A stretch of 64,000 bases of DNA from Vitis vinifera (taxonomy: Eukaryota; Streptophyta; Magnoliopsida; Vitales; Vitaceae): positions 18,033,501 to 18,097,500 of the forward strand of contig NC_081820.1 in NCBI RefSeq assembly GCF_030704535.1, in the 5' to 3' direction. Below the pieces are notes generated by a model. That model saw only the letters and a program-made list of their open reading frames with translations. It made no database searches and was not told the origin of the DNA. Below are positions 45,161 through 58,930 of the stretch, one piece after another. Within the stretch, counting starts at the first letter, position 1, and each line of letters begins with the position of its first letter. The translations under genes were made by a program, and so were the position numbers.

Positions 45161-47283
45161 TGTCACGCCCCAAGACCCACTCCAAGGGCGTGACGGTCAT
45201 TTCACACCTCAAACCCGAAGGCTTAAAGTATAATTTGACCCAAACAATCATATTGTAACCGGATGTTACCAATTACCAAATACCTGTTCAGAGTAGCGGA
45301 ACAAAATCTAAAATCCTCAAAATTCAATTTCCAAATAACTTCCAAATACCAAATGATCCAAATGAACATAACTAACAGTTAAACAAAATCCAACATAAAA
45401 TCCTAAGTCAAATCCTAATGATGACCATTCATCAGCCTAGCCATCACTCCTCACCCGAACTAAGAGTACCTGAAAAATTTTCAACAATTGGGAATGAGCT
45501 CACAGCCCAATAAGGAATATTAATGTAGTTCATGGATCAAATATTTTCATTTCAAATAGGAGATATCATTTTTTTTTTCTCATCAAATATCAGAGTTTCA
45601 AAAATACCAATACATTCAAATTTCAACCAACCAATTTCATATCAAATTCAAACACTTTCACATAAAATTCAATCAAATCCATTCAAGTTTCATTACTCTG
45701 GTTATCAAATATCAAATGCCTAGTTAGTTGGGACTTTTCAAATGGGTGGCTAGCCTCAAATTGTTCCTAGTGGACGGAACCAAACACTACTAGTACTAGT
45801 AACCTCTAACCAAAGGCTGGGGTCCAAATCAATTACATTCCCACCATGAAATGTAAAGGTCAACTATTATATCCCATTGACAGGGCCGAATAGTCAACTA
45901 TTATATCCCGTTGACAAGGGCCAAATAAACCAGAGTGATGTTTTTGTTCAAGTATTCAAATTTACATAACATAATATCTCCATATTTTGTGTTATAAATA
46001 AAACAAAATATTCCAACATAATATTTAGTACAAAACAGTTTGATCCATGCATGGTAACAAAATATCATTTTCTTTTCCACAATTCAAAATAACATATAAA
46101 ATAATTTAATTTTATAAATATTGCATTAACTTCCCTTACCTCAAAAGAAGTCCTCAAAAACTTTGAAGAAAAATAATCCTGAAAATCTACTCTTCACCTA
46201 ATAAAACATAAGAGGAACAATTATTACTATTTACCTAAAATTATAGGTTTGACAATCCTAAAATTTTAGGTATTCAAATTATTATTTTTAATTATGAAAG
46301 ACAATTTAATCTATTCATAATATATATTTTTTTTTTGGAGACACAACTTAATTTAATTAAACTATAATTTATTTCACTAATTAATTTCTATGTTATTTAT
46401 TAACTTATACTCATCATTAGTATAATTATAATACCAAAAAAAAACTTTACTTTCTTTTATTTAAAACTTCTATTCTCTCTTTTTTTTTTTTTCAAACATA
46501 AACTTTATCCATTATTGTCAATATAATAATATATATACATATATATACATTAACTACCAAACCCCATTCATCCCTCCATCCGTACACACACCCACACCCC
46601 ATATATATATATTTTCATTCTCCAAGTGTGCACACGCGTCTTCCAGTTTTTTTTTTCTAAAAGCTTAAGAATTTCCAATTTCCAACAATAAATCAAAATC
46701 TTAAATTTTCACTATTTTGATATTAAAACGAAATAATAATAATAACAATAATAATAATAATAATAATAATAAACTAACCCTAATCTAAATCGAAATCTTC
46801 ACAGAAAATTTTTTTTTTTCTAATAAAAAAAAACTTAAGATCTCCCCAATTCCAATAATAAATCAAAATCTTAAATTTTCACTATTTGATATTAAAACGA
46901 ATTAAAAAAAATAATCTAACCCTAATCTAGATTTGGGGTTTTCCAAACAAAATATATCTAATGTGCTTGAAATTAACTAATGAATCTAAAATAATAATCT
47001 AGGGGGTTAGAAACTTACCTATAGAGGTTTGTTCTTCAAACCTTGAAATCGGACCTCAACTTCACGTTCTCTAGAAACTCTCTGCGAATAGGAATACGAT
47101 TCAAAAAAGAACAGGAAGAAGAGAATTTTCTATTTATACCTAGGGTATTATTCGTAAAATTACCTTTTCACCCCTCATCCATTTTATTAAATTAATTAAT
47201 TAATTAATTAATTAATTAATTAATTTAATATCATTATTAAGAATTTCCTAAATTACCCTTTAAAAGAAAACTTGGGCGTTACA
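45161..47283 (-). repeat. 3' LTR of gypsy element (left copy)
   Basis: The 2123-bp LTR starts TGTCACGCCC and ends GGGCGTTACA on the plus strand, giving inverted ends. It contains AAT/TAA microsatellites. Relative to the other LTR it lacks 62 bp between two copies of GTGTGCACACGCGTC. Confidence 0.93.
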
Positions 47284-47296
47284 TCCTCCATTTCTT
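47284..47296 (-). other. Polypurine tract of gypsy element
   Basis: Minus strand AAGAAATGGAGGA abuts the LTR start (TGTAACGCCC). This is the expected plus-strand priming site. Confidence 0.8.
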
Positions 47297-47305
47297 AACA
47301 AAAGT

Positions 47306-50300
47306 TTAGTCCTCTAAACTTGACATACCTGAATCTTGAAAGAATTGAGGATGCTTTTCTCTCATCTCTTCTTCTAACTCCCAAGTGGCCTCTTGGATAC
47401 TATGATTGCTCCATTGGACCTTTACCAACTTGACAACAGTATGTCGTAGTACCTTATCCATCACATCCACAATTTGAACGGGTACCTCTTCATAGGTCAA
47501 GTCCTCAAAAATTTGAATAGGCTCCAACTCCACAACATGAGAGGGATCATAAATATACTTCCTTAGAGTCGAAACATGAAACACATTATGAACCTTAGAC
47601 AGGCTTGGGGGCAAGGCTACTTTATATACCAAAGTGCCTACTCTTTCTAATATTTCAAACGAACCCACAAAACAAGGACTAAGTTTTCCTTTTCTCCCAA
47701 ATCTCATCACAGACTTCATAGGTGAAACTTTCAAGAACACATGATCACCCACCTCAAACTCCAAATCTTGCCTACGATGATCAGCATAACTCTTATGTCT
47801 ACTTTGAGCTGCTTTTAATCTTTCTTTAATCAAAGCAACTTTTTCAACAGTCAACTGCACAAGTTCAGGCCCCAAAAGTTTCCTTTCTCCAACATCATTC
47901 CAACATATAGAAGATCGACATTTCCTACCATACAATGCCTCAAAAGGTGCCATCCCAATGCTAGCTTGAAAACTATTGTTATAGGCAAACTCTACTAAAG
48001 GTAAATGATCATCCCAATTACCTTGCAGGTCCAAAATACAAGCTCTCAACAAGTCTTCCAAAACCTGAATTACCCTTTCTGATTGGCCATCAGTTTGAGG
48101 ATGGAAAGCAGTACTAAAACTCAACTTAGTGCCCAAAGCTTTTTGTAGACTATGCCAGAATCTAGAAGTGAAATGAGGATCTCTGTCAGACACTATAGAA
48201 ACTGGTACTCCATGCATTCTCACAATCTCCTTCACATGAAGAGAAGCTAAACGATCTAAAGAAAAGTTGACTTTCATAGGCAAAAAGTGAGCAGACTTTG
48301 TCAACCGATCAACAATCACCCAAATAGCATTATTACCCCCTAAGGTTCTTGGCAATCCTATCACAAAATCCATGGTAATATGCTCCCACTTCCACTCAGG
48401 AATAGCAAGTGGCTGCAAAGACCCTACTGGTCGCTGATGTTCAACCTTCACCTGTTGACACACTAAACAATGAGCCACAAATTGTGCAATATCACGCTTC
48501 ATACCTGACCACCAATAGTTTTGCCTCAAATCCTTGTACATCTTTGTCCCTCCTGGGTGGATTGCAAACTTGGAACAATGAGCTTCCTCTAAAAGCTCTC
48601 TCCTTAAGTCTTCATCATTTGGGACACAAAGTCTAGTCCCAAATCTCAAGATCTCATCATCTAACAAAACAAAATCAGGATTACTACCTCTCTTAACTTC
48701 CTCCATAACTTGCACTAATTGGGAATCATTCTTTTGTAGGGTCTTAATTCTCTCAACTAAGTCTGGTTGTACTCTGAAATTTGCTACAAGTGCTCCTAAG
48801 CCCATAACTCGAAAGTGGACTTGTAAACTCCTCAACTCTTCAAGTAACTGCCTTTGACAGCCTCTAATAGCTGCTAGAGAACCAACTGACTTCCTACTCA
48901 AGGCATCAGCTACAACATTCGCCTTCCCAGGATGATACTGAATAATACAATCATAGTCCTTAAGTAGTTCAATCCACCTCCTCTGTCTCATGTTCAATTC
49001 CTTTTGGGAAAATAAATACTTCAAACTCTTATAATCTGTGAATATCTCACAAGTTTCACCAAAAAGAAAATGTCTCCAGATCTAAAGTGCAAAAACCACA
49101 ACAGCTAACTCCAAATCATGAGTAGGGTAGTTCCTTTCATAAGGCTACAACTGTCTAGAAGCATAAGCTACAACTCTCCCATGCTACATAAGAACACAAC
49201 CTAAACCCTGATGAGAGGCATCACTATACACCACAAATCCTCTTGAACTTGAAGGGACAGTCAAAATAGGAGCTGACACTAATCTATTCTTCAACTCTTG
49301 GAAGCTACATTCATAATCATCAGACCACTCAAACTTAACTCCCTTCTATGTCAACTTAGTTAAAGGTAGGGCAATCTTAGAGAACCCTTCTATAAACCGC
49401 CTATAGTAACCAGCAAGTCCCAAGAAACTTCGAATCTCAGTCACAGTACTAGGTCTTCTCCAATTAGCTACAGCACCTACCTTTCCAGGGTCAACTGAGA
49501 TGCCATCATTGCTTACCACATGCCCAAGGAAAGAAATTCGGTCTAACCAAAACTCACAGTTCTTCAGTTTAGCATACAACTGCTTATCTCTGAGGGTCTG
49601 TAATACAATACTCAAATGGCCCTCATGCTCCTCTTTACTTCTTGAGTATACCAAGATGTCATCTATAAAAACCACCACAAACTGATCTAGATAAGGCTTG
49701 AATGCCCTATTCATTAAGTCCATAAAAGCAGCAGGTGCATTAGTCAAACCAAAAGGCATAACCAAAAACTCATAATGCCCGTATCTAGTTTGAAAAGCAG
49801 TCTTGGGTACATCTTCACTTCTAACCCTTAACTGATGATAACCAGACCGAAGATCAATCTTAGAGAACACACAAGCACCTTGTAGCTGATCAAACAAATC
49901 ATCAATCCGAGGAAGGGGATACTTGTTCCTCACTATCACCTTATTCAACTCCCTATAGTCAATGCAAAGTCTCATTGAGCCATCCTTCTTTTTACAAATA
50001 AAACAGGAGCTCCCCAAGGTGAAACACTGGGCTTGATAAAACCCTTGTCTAATAACTCCTGAAGCTGAACTTTCAACTCCTTAAGCTCCATAGGTGCCAT
50101 CCTGTATGGGGCCTTAGACATAGAACCTGTTCCTGGTACCAAATCGATGGTGAACTCCACCTCTCTCTCTGGTGGCAAGCCAGGCAAATCCTCTGGAAAG
50201 ACATCAGGATACTCCCTTACTATGGGTATGTCTTCCAACTTCAAATCACTTTCATTACTCATCACACTAGCCAAAAATCCTTGGCAACCCTTCTTAAGCA

Positions 50301-51780
50301 AGCTACTAGCTCGCAAGGCTGAGATCATACGCAGTGGTCTGTCCACATGCTTCCCTTCAAAGCTAAACTTAGGCTGACCAAGAATACTAAACGTCACCCT
50401 TTTCTCAAAACAGTCAACAGAGGCATGGTAGGAAGCTAACCAATCCATCCCTAAAATCACATCAAAATCCTAAAGGTCAAGGAGTACTAAGTCAACTGGC
50501 ATTTCCCTATAACCAATCATCACAATACAATTTCTAAGCATTCTACTGGCCACAACATAATCTCCCACAGGAGTAGCAACAATCAAATCAAAGTCCATGC
50601 TAGCAACAGGCAAACCCAACCAACCAGCAAAAGATACTGAAACAAAAGAGTGTGTTGATCCAGGATCAATCAAGACTCTAGCAAATAAGGTGTGGATTCG
50701 GAGAGTACCTGTCACCACATCAGAAGTGACTTGAGCATCTCGATGAGTCATAGCAAACACCTGTCCTTGGGCTTTGGGTTTCTGTTTATCCTCCTTATTT
50801 TCCTCTTTAGGCTTCCCAGTGATGAACTTCCTATTCTCTGGACAATCTCTGATCAAATGTCCTTGCTTCCCACAACCAAAGCAAGCTCCAGTCTCTCTAT
50901 AGCATGGCCTACCCCCATGCTTCTTACCACAAGTAGGACAAGCCCCATCTAAATTTTGCGCTGCCTTCCCTTTATTCTGATTTCTTCCTAATGTAGACCT
51001 TCGCTGTGCTTGATTACCATGAGCACCATCACTCCTATTTCGTTTCCTTTGCTGTTCCCTATATTGATGAAGCTCCTCATTATCTTTCTCTGCTATAAGG
51101 GCTCTGTCAATAACCTCTGAATAGACACCAAGCTTCAGAATAGATATCTTGTTCTTCAAATAAGGCTTCAATCCATCCTGAAACTTTAATGCCTTTTCCT
51201 CCTCTGTAGCAATCAACTGTGGGGAAAAACGTGATAACTCTGTAAATTTGGCCTCATACTGAGCCACAGTCATATCCCCCTGTTCCAAACGAATAAACTC
51301 TCCCACTTTCTGCCGCCTAACACTGTCAGGGAAATACTTCTTGTAGAAAGCCTCCCTAAATTGTCTCCATGTTATGGGTCCCTGATCCTCCAAAAGTCTC
51401 CTAGTCATACGCCACCAATGATCTGCCTCTTTATTTAACATAAAAGCTGCATAAGAGGCTTTTTGCTCCTCAAAGCAATCTATTACACCAAAGAATTTCT
51501 CCATCTTAAGGATCCAAGCCTCTGCCTCTGTGGGATCTGTAGCACCAGAAAAGTAAGGAGGACCCAATTTCTTGAAGTCATCAAAAGAGCTACCCCTAGA
51601 AGATGAAGACTGTCCCTGAACATTAGTCCCAACAGCTCAAGCTTGGCGTTCAACTAAACCAGCTAGTGTCCCAAGATACCTATAGATCCTTTCTGCACTC
51701 ACGGGAGACAAACCCTCAACTGGAGGTACATCATCATTAGGCTGACTGTTTTGTGAAGAAGTTGCTCTTCTTGGTGGCAT
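47306..51780 (-). pseudogene. gypsy gag-pol, multiple stops and one frameshift
   Basis: Begins at the ATG at 51778-51780 (MPPRRATSSQ). It has gag (YFSGATDPTEAEAWILKMEK), two CCHC-like knuckles (CFGCGKQGHLIRDC), protease (LIDPGSTHSF), RT (FIDDILVYS, box at 49658-49669), RNase H (YSDASHQGLGC), integrase zinc finger ([11 protein letters not shown]...CLVCQQ), the integrase core ([29 protein letters not shown]) and a chromodomain-like tail. Stops lie at 51637-51639, 50470-50472, 49346-49348, 49184-49186, 49145-49147 and 49082-49084, with a one-base loss in an A-run near 49995-50005. The protease reads DPG where many families have DSG. It cannot be autonomous. Confidence 0.93.
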
Positions 51781-51958
51781 GATGTCCTAAAATAATAAGG
51801 CATAACTAAATTAGTCACTAAAGAACCAATTAGAAAATTTACAAATAAAGAAAGAATTGGAATTTATACTAAATGAAACTAAAACTTAAACAAATGCGTC
51901 ACTCATCTATCCCCAATCTAAACCAATTCAAATTCCCATCAAGATCAAAACCTAGTGC

Positions 51959-51970
51959 TCTGATACCACT
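51959..51970 (-). other. Primer binding site of gypsy element
   Basis: Minus strand reads TGGTATCAGAGC close to the right LTR, the initiator-Met-tRNA type. Confidence 0.85.
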
Positions 51971-51971
51971 C

Positions 51972-54127
51972 TGTCACGCCCCAAGACCCACTCCAAGGGC
52001 GTGACGGTCATTTCACACCTCAAACCCGAAGGCTTAAAGTATAATCTGACCCAAACAATCATATTGTAACTGGATGTTACCAATTACCAAATACCTGTTC
52101 AGAGTAGCGGAACAAAATCTAAAATCCTCAAAATTCAATTTCCAAATAACTTCCAAATACCAAATGATCCAAATGAACATAACTAACAGTTAAACAAAAT
52201 CCAACATAAAATCCTAAGTCAAATCCTAATGATGACCATTCATCAGCCTAGCCATCACTCCTCACCCGAACTAAGAGTACCTGAAAAATTTTCAACAATT
52301 GGGAATGAGCTCACAACCCAATAAGGAATATTAATGTAGTTCATGGATCAAATATTTTCATTTCAAATAGGAGATATCATTTTTTTTTTCTCATCAAATA
52401 TCAGAGTTTCAAAAATACCAATACATTCAAATTTCAACCAACCAATTTCATATCAAATTCAAACACTTTCACATAAAATTCAATCAAATCCATTCAAGTT
52501 TCATTACTCTGGTTATCAAATATCAAATGCCCAGTTAGGTGGGACTTTTCAAATGGGTAGCTAGCCTCAAATTGTTCCTGGTGGACGGAACCAAACACTA
52601 CTAGTACTAGTAACCTCTAACCAAACCCCTAGAAGCTGGGGTCCAAATCAATTACATTCCCACCATGAAATGTAAAGGTCAACTATTATATCCCATTGAC
52701 AGGGCCGAATAGTCAACTATTATATCCCTTTGACAAGGGCCAAATAAACCAGAGTGATGTTTTTGTTCAAGTATTCAAATTTACACAACATAATATCTCC
52801 ATATTTTGTGTCATAAATAAAACAAAATATTCCAACATAATATTTAGTACAAAACAGTTTGATCCATGCATGGTAACAAAATATCATTTTCTTTTCCACA
52901 ATTCAAAATAACATATAAAATAATTTAATTTTATAAATATTGCATTAACTTCCCTTACCTCAAAAGAAGTTCTCAAAAACTTTGAAGAAAAATAATCCTG
53001 AAAATCTACTCTTCACCTAATAAAACATAAGAGGAACAATTATTACTATTTACCTAAAATTATAGGTTTGACAATCCTAAAATTTTAGGTATTCCAATTA
53101 TTATTTTTAATTATGAAAGACAATTTAATCTATTCATAATAATTTTTTTTTTTTGGGACACAACTTAATTTAATTAAACTATAATTTATTTCACTAATTA
53201 ATTTCTATGTTATTTATTAACTTATACTCATCATTAGTATAATTATAATACCAAAAAAAAACTTTACTTTCTTTTATTTAAGACTTCTATTCTCTCTTTT
53301 TTTTTTTTTCAAACATAAACTTTATCCATTATTGTCAATATAATAATATATATACATATATATACATTAACTACCAAACCCCATTCATCCCTCCATCCGT
53401 ACACACACCCAAACACATATATATATTTTCATTCTCCAAGTGTGCACACGCGTCCTCTATTTTTTATTTTATTTATCCTTAAGCCATTCTCCAATTCCAC
53501 AGTGTGCACATGCGTCTTTCAGTTTTTTTTTTTTCTAAAAGCTTAAGAATTTCCAATTTCCAACAATAAATCAAAATCTTAAATTTTCACTATTTTGATA
53601 TTAAAACGAAATAATAATAATAATAATAATAATAAAATAACCCTAATCTAAATCGAAATCTTCACAGGAATTTTTTTTTTCTAATAAAAAAAAAACTTAA
53701 GATCTCCCCAATTCCAACAATAAATCAAAATCTTAAATTTTCACTATTTGATATTAAAATGAATTAAAAAAAATAATCTAACCCTAATCTAGATTTGGGG
53801 TTTTCCAAACAAAATATATCTAATGTGCTTGAAATTAACTAATGAATCTAAAATAATAATCTAGGGGTTAGAAACTTACCTATAGAAGTTTGTTCTTCAA
53901 ATCTTGAAATCTGACCTCAACTTCACGTTCTCTAAAAACTCTCTACGAACAGGAATACGATTCAAAAAAGAACAGGAAGAAGAGAATTTTCTATTTATAC
54001 CTAGGGTATTATTCGTAAAATTACCTTTTCACCCCTCATCCATTTTATTAAATTAATTAATTAATTAATTAAATATCATTATTAAGAATTTCCTAAATTA
54101 CCCTTTAAAGAAAACTTGGGCGTTACA
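51972..54127 (-). repeat. 5' LTR of gypsy element (right copy)
   Basis: The 2156-bp LTR is highly similar to the left copy by eye, with scattered substitutions and indels. It retains the 62-bp segment between the short repeats at 53440 and 53502. It has a shorter TTAA run near its end. Confidence 0.93.
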
Positions 54128-55645
54128 TGTCGTCTTGTAACCAATTGAAACAGGTGGGAAAAAGAGAATAACAGGATTAGGGAGAAAGAACAGCCACTTC
54201 TGTTGGGAGAAAGCACAAATACAAATCTGAAGTGAGGAGCAGTTGCAGCTCGGAAAGAAGCAGGAACTGCAGAAGGTCTGCTAACATCTTGAGTAAATTT
54301 TTAGAATGTAGTTTGATTGGTATGCTATATGGTAGTGGGGACAGAGCAGAGGACTGCTGCCTGCATTTTTGGGAAAATATATTACTTGGGATTTATTTGT
54401 TTATTTTATTTATTGGCAAGCAGGTCTGATTTTGCCAATTGGGAACTTGTAAAGCTGATCCTAAGTCACTGAAAAACAAAGAAGAGAGCATTTCTATTCT
54501 TTATTATGATGAAAACAGATCTCATTGTTGTAGGGATTTGATTGAGGCAAATGTAGCTCTTAGCACATGAGTAGAGGCCGTTAATGTGATTTCTTAACCT
54601 GTCATGCCCCAGAAAAAAAAATCAAAAGAAGTCCTGTTTACACTGAAGTGAAATATCATCTAATTTATCTAAGTATCTTTTCTCATCCTAAATATTCAAG
54701 TTGACAACATCATCATCACTAGGATACCTAGAAGTAGGTCCCAAAATAATGTATGATCTCATTCTAAGTTGCATAGACTACTTCGGTATTGCTTTTGGAA
54801 GAATAACCTAGGAAAATTCCAATATTAGATTTTGAATCAAACTTTCCTACGTTTTAACTATCTCCAAGGACATAACACTTCTTAAAACCTTAAAATACTT
54901 GCCCCTCGGTTTCTCACGAGATCATAACATAACAAACAATGTTCAGGGATTTTGCCCAAAAGTGAGTAGATGACACAAGTCATCTATTAGAGTGAGTACT
55001 CCATCTTTTCCTTTTAGTAACTCCATTTTGTTAAAATAGTCATATGAATAAAGAATGTTTCATGCCATGAGTCTCAAAATTAACATCATCAAATTCTCTC
55101 CTATTAGTGCTAACTCTACAATTGAGTCTCCTTTTTCATTCTGAATTCAAAAGCTTTTGAACAAATTCTAAAATATTTTTTTTTTTAAATTAAGAGAAGT
55201 TTGAGAAAGTACATTTGTTAACAAATTAAATTTATTTCACTCACAACGTTTATGAATAAAAGTAAAAATAAAATTGTTCACCATTTTCTTTTTTCTATTT
55301 TTTAACTAAATGTTTTTAAATAGTATATAATAAGAAAATCAATAAACATAAATTATATAGTAAAAATGGAAAAAAAAGTCTTATCTAAAATAATAGTTTA
55401 TAGTAAATAAAGACAATGTATTATTTAATTTATTTCATCATCATTTTTAGCTTTTTTATCAAAATTATTTTAAAGAAATATAATTGTGATTTTTAGTTTT
55501 TTTAATAACCCTTAATGAAAAATTAGTTCTTATAAATAAATTAAATAGAGTTTATTTGAAAATTTGATTCTATTATATTAAATAACTAAAAAAAGATATA
55601 TATTTATATCTTTTCACTTGTAAGTGATTAGCTTTTTTAATCAGA
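54128..55645 (+). other. Second MIP copy, remainder and 3' flank
   Basis: It resumes after the gypsy TSD with TGTCGTCTTGTAACC and follows 8166-9610 with substitutions and indels, including stretches absent from the first copy near 54845-55150. Homology fades after CACTTGTAAGTGATTAGC (about 55639). No independent gene is seen. Confidence 0.85.
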
Positions 55646-56412
55646 CACTTCCTTACTCTCAAAAGGCTCTAATAAATATACTAGATTATATTAATAAAAA
55701 CAAATAGTTAGTTTTCTAGCTAATTAGCTATGAAATTTTTAATTAGGTAGTAGCTATAATCTTTATTAATTATATTTGATTGCTAGAAATTTTCTATATT
55801 AAGTTTCATTGATCATTCAATGATTTCCATGGGATGTAATTTTGGATCTATGAATTTGTGATTGAAATATGTATTTAGTTGTTGAGATTATTTTATTGAT
55901 GTTTAGATTCTTAATTTGAAGAAGAACAATAAATCATAGTCTTTTTGTTTTTCAAAATTAATTAATTTTCTAATTTGGAATTTTAGTATAGTAAATTTAA
56001 TGTTTTTTTGGATTAGTCATTGAACATGAAAGTTACTTGTTCACAATTCAATGGTCCAATTTATGATTGATCCACAGTTGAACTGATGATGTCATAAATA
56101 TATAATTTATATTTTATTAAAATTTAAAATAAATTTAAGAAATTAATATATATTTTGAAAAGAGGATATATAGATATTTGTTGTAAGATTTTACAATTTT
56201 ACAATTTTGCCTTATAGCTCCATCATACAAGGTTTAAAACACATCTCTTTATAAAATCCTTGCACATTTAGTGGAAAATGTAGGGTTCATAGTGGGCTTG
56301 GAGAATTGGACCAAATGAATCCATAGACCAAGCATTTTTGGTCGATCAATGGTTGACCAATTCAAGGAAAGCCGGATGTTTCATCTAATCCAATTTTCAA
56401 AACATTGCATAA
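55646..56412. other. AT-rich intergenic region
   Basis: No gene was recognised. A segment at about 56040-56100 and 56280-56400 is GC-richer and might be an old DNA-transposon end, but I could not define termini. Confidence 0.4.
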
Positions 56413-56972
56413 AACCATAGTTTTATTGCCTCTTTACTAAATAAGCTTCCCATAGTCGTTCATTAAATAAATAAAAGGCAATCAAGACATTTCACATTTT
56501 CTCTTAGAAAAATTTAAAAGTAAATTGAAAATACCATAAGTATTTCTTCAATGACAGTAACCATTGAAAGTATCATTCTCAAAATTCGTGCTCAAGTCTA
56601 ACTCAACATATCGTAAGATATTTTATGATATTTCTTCAATGACGGAAACCATTAAAAGTATCACTCTCAAAATTCATGCTCAAGTCTAAGTCAAGACATC
56701 TATCCAACTTTTTCTTCAAATTCTATCCACATATCATAAGATATTTCTTTAGTGATAGTAACCATTGAAAGTGTCACTCTCAAAATTCATGCTTATATCT
56801 AAGTCAAGACCTCTATCCAACTGTTTCTCCAAATTCTATCCACCCCATTTAATATCGCATTTGATGACATTTAATAGAGAGATACGAATATTGTGGTCTA
56901 GTTATGAGGGCATTTATCCAAATAACGTTACTCCAATAGTTGATTTCTCTTATTTTGGTAAAAAGAAATAAT
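56413..56972. repeat. Left flanking direct repeat with internal triplication
   Basis: It matches 61683-62023 in the same orientation (AACCATAGTTTTATTGCCTC at the start, TTTTGGTAAAAAGAAATAAT at the end). This copy carries three tandem versions of a module (TATTTCTTCAATGACAGTAA at 56541, 56629 and 56742) where the right copy has one. Confidence 0.85.
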
Positions 56973-57959
56973 ATTATTAGTTAAGGTTTGTTTTACTTTT
57001 TGGTTATTATACTTAAAAAAGAGAAAATCATGCTTCCATACATTAATAAAAAAATATGAGGCTTTTCAGAACTCCAACTTTCAGCTTTCATGTTAAGCGT
57101 ACAATGCGAAAAATTATTCTTCTAACATTTAATTGAACATAATTCATAATAAAAGTTTTATATCTATCCTTTCTCATGTGACAAAATACTAAAGAATGTA
57201 CCATTTTTTTAATAAAAAAAAAAAATCTAAGAATCATTACAGACCTCACCTTCTCTTTTAATACCCTTTTTCCCTTTATTTATTTATTTTATTTTATCAT
57301 TTAACATCATTTTCTTTTTCTTTTCCTCCATATCCGTTTTGATATTTTTTTTTTAAATATGTCAAAACCACCACAATTTTCCTTCTCAAACCTTTTTAAT
57401 TTCATTTTTTTAATGTTTTATCTTCTCATATTTATTGGTTTCAATCATTTTATTGAACACATTAAACACAAAATGATAATATATAATAGATAATCATTGA
57501 GAACCAAAAAAATATAATTTAAAATGCAATAGACAAAAAATTGAAGTTTTTTAGTTTTTTTAAATATCCAATTTATAAGTTTTAAGAAAAAAAGTGTATA
57601 GAGTAAAAAGATAATAATGATTTTTTATTGAAAAACAAGTACTTTTTTATGATTAAAAAAATAACATTTTATTTTCCCCCATTTTTTTTATATAGATTAT
57701 ATTTCTTGTTGTCAAATTTCATTCTATTATTATTTTAAGTTTGACAACTCATGCATATGTGTTATAATTTCATAGCAATAATTAAAATACATGTTAGATA
57801 TACCTTCTAAATTTTCTATGTTGGATATGGCTATGAAATTTTTTATATTGCATGATATATATTTTTAATATAACTAATGATCTCAATATAAATTTAGAAG
57901 TAATATATTAATAAAGTTTATCATACACCTTTATGAAATAAAATATTCAAAGATTATTA

Positions 57960-58930
57960 AATTTTAGACAATCTTGTTACAAAATCTAATTTTGAACCCA
58001 ACGTAAATCCTAAGAAAAATAAATACATTTTTTTTAATAAAAAAATGCACATTCTTCACAAAAAAAAAAAAAAAAAAAAAAAAAAAACATTATTTTTAGG
58101 GTGAATCAGGACCCAATCACTTATTATGTCCTAAATCGTCATTTAGGGAATCTTGGGAATGACTTGCAACCTTGCCATACCCCTAAATCAAACTTCAAAC
58201 CCCACTTACATTTTAAAGAAAAATACATACATTCTTTTTGGGATGAACTAGGACCTCAATCACCCTTATTATGTCCCAAATAATCATTTGGGGGACCTTG
58301 GGAAGTGATTTGAGATCTTCCCTTACCCTGAAATCAAATTTGGAATCTCACATACATTTTTAAGAAAAATATGTACATTTAGGACAAACTTAGAAATCAT
58401 GTCCCAAGGTCCCTAAATGACTATTTAGGCCATAAATAAAGGTGATTATGGGGATTAAGGTCTCGGTTCACCCTTTAAAGAATGTATATATATTTTTTAA
58501 GAATGTACTATTTTTCTTAAGGTTGTATGTGGGCTTCAAAATTGAATTCCAGGGTGGGGTAAGGTCACAAATCACTCCCCAAGGGCCCTCAAATTATTAT
58601 TTAGGGTATAATAAGGGTGATTGGGTCCTAGTTTGTTCTAAAAAGAATGTATATATTTTTGTGAATAATGTATGTGGAGTTCCTAATTTGTTTTCAGGGT
58701 GGGGAAAGGTAGCAAATCACTCATTGAGATCCCCTAAATGACTATTTATGATATAATAAGAGTGATTGGGGTCTCCGTTTGCCCTAAAAAATGTAGGTAT
58801 TTTTCTTAAGGATGTGTGTGAGGTTCTAAATTTGATTTTAAGATGGGGAAGGTCTCAAAATGCTTCTCGAGGTACCCCAAATGACTATTTAGAACATAAT
58901 AAAGGTGATTGGGGTCTTGGTTCACCTTAA
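57960..58930. repeat. Minisatellite, about 145-175-bp units, in both orientations
   Basis: Right-hand units carry GGTGATTGGGGTCT at about 58617, 58762 and 58906 (spacing about 145) with AATGACTATTTAG and AAGAATGTATATATTTT. Left-hand copies from about 57990 to 58430 carry the reverse complement (CAATCACCCTTATTATGTCC). The array continues at 60281-60530 after the inserted element. A 30-base A run sits near 58058-58087. Confidence 0.85.

Larger units (their letters stand above)
45161..54127 (-). mobile_element. Ty3/gypsy LTR retrotransposon inserted in the MIP copy
   Basis: An 8967-bp element with LTRs at 45161-47283 and 51972-54127 and TSD TGTCG at 45156-45160 and 54128-54132. The first MIP copy shows the empty target (CATGTCGTCTTGTAA at 8164). 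Minus-strand orientation: primer site next to the right LTR, gag-pol in gypsy order (integrase last), purine tract next to the left LTR. A short C-terminal chromodomain-like region suggests a chromovirus (Tekay/Del-like), a tentative clade call. The coding region is multiply mutated. Confidence 0.95.
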
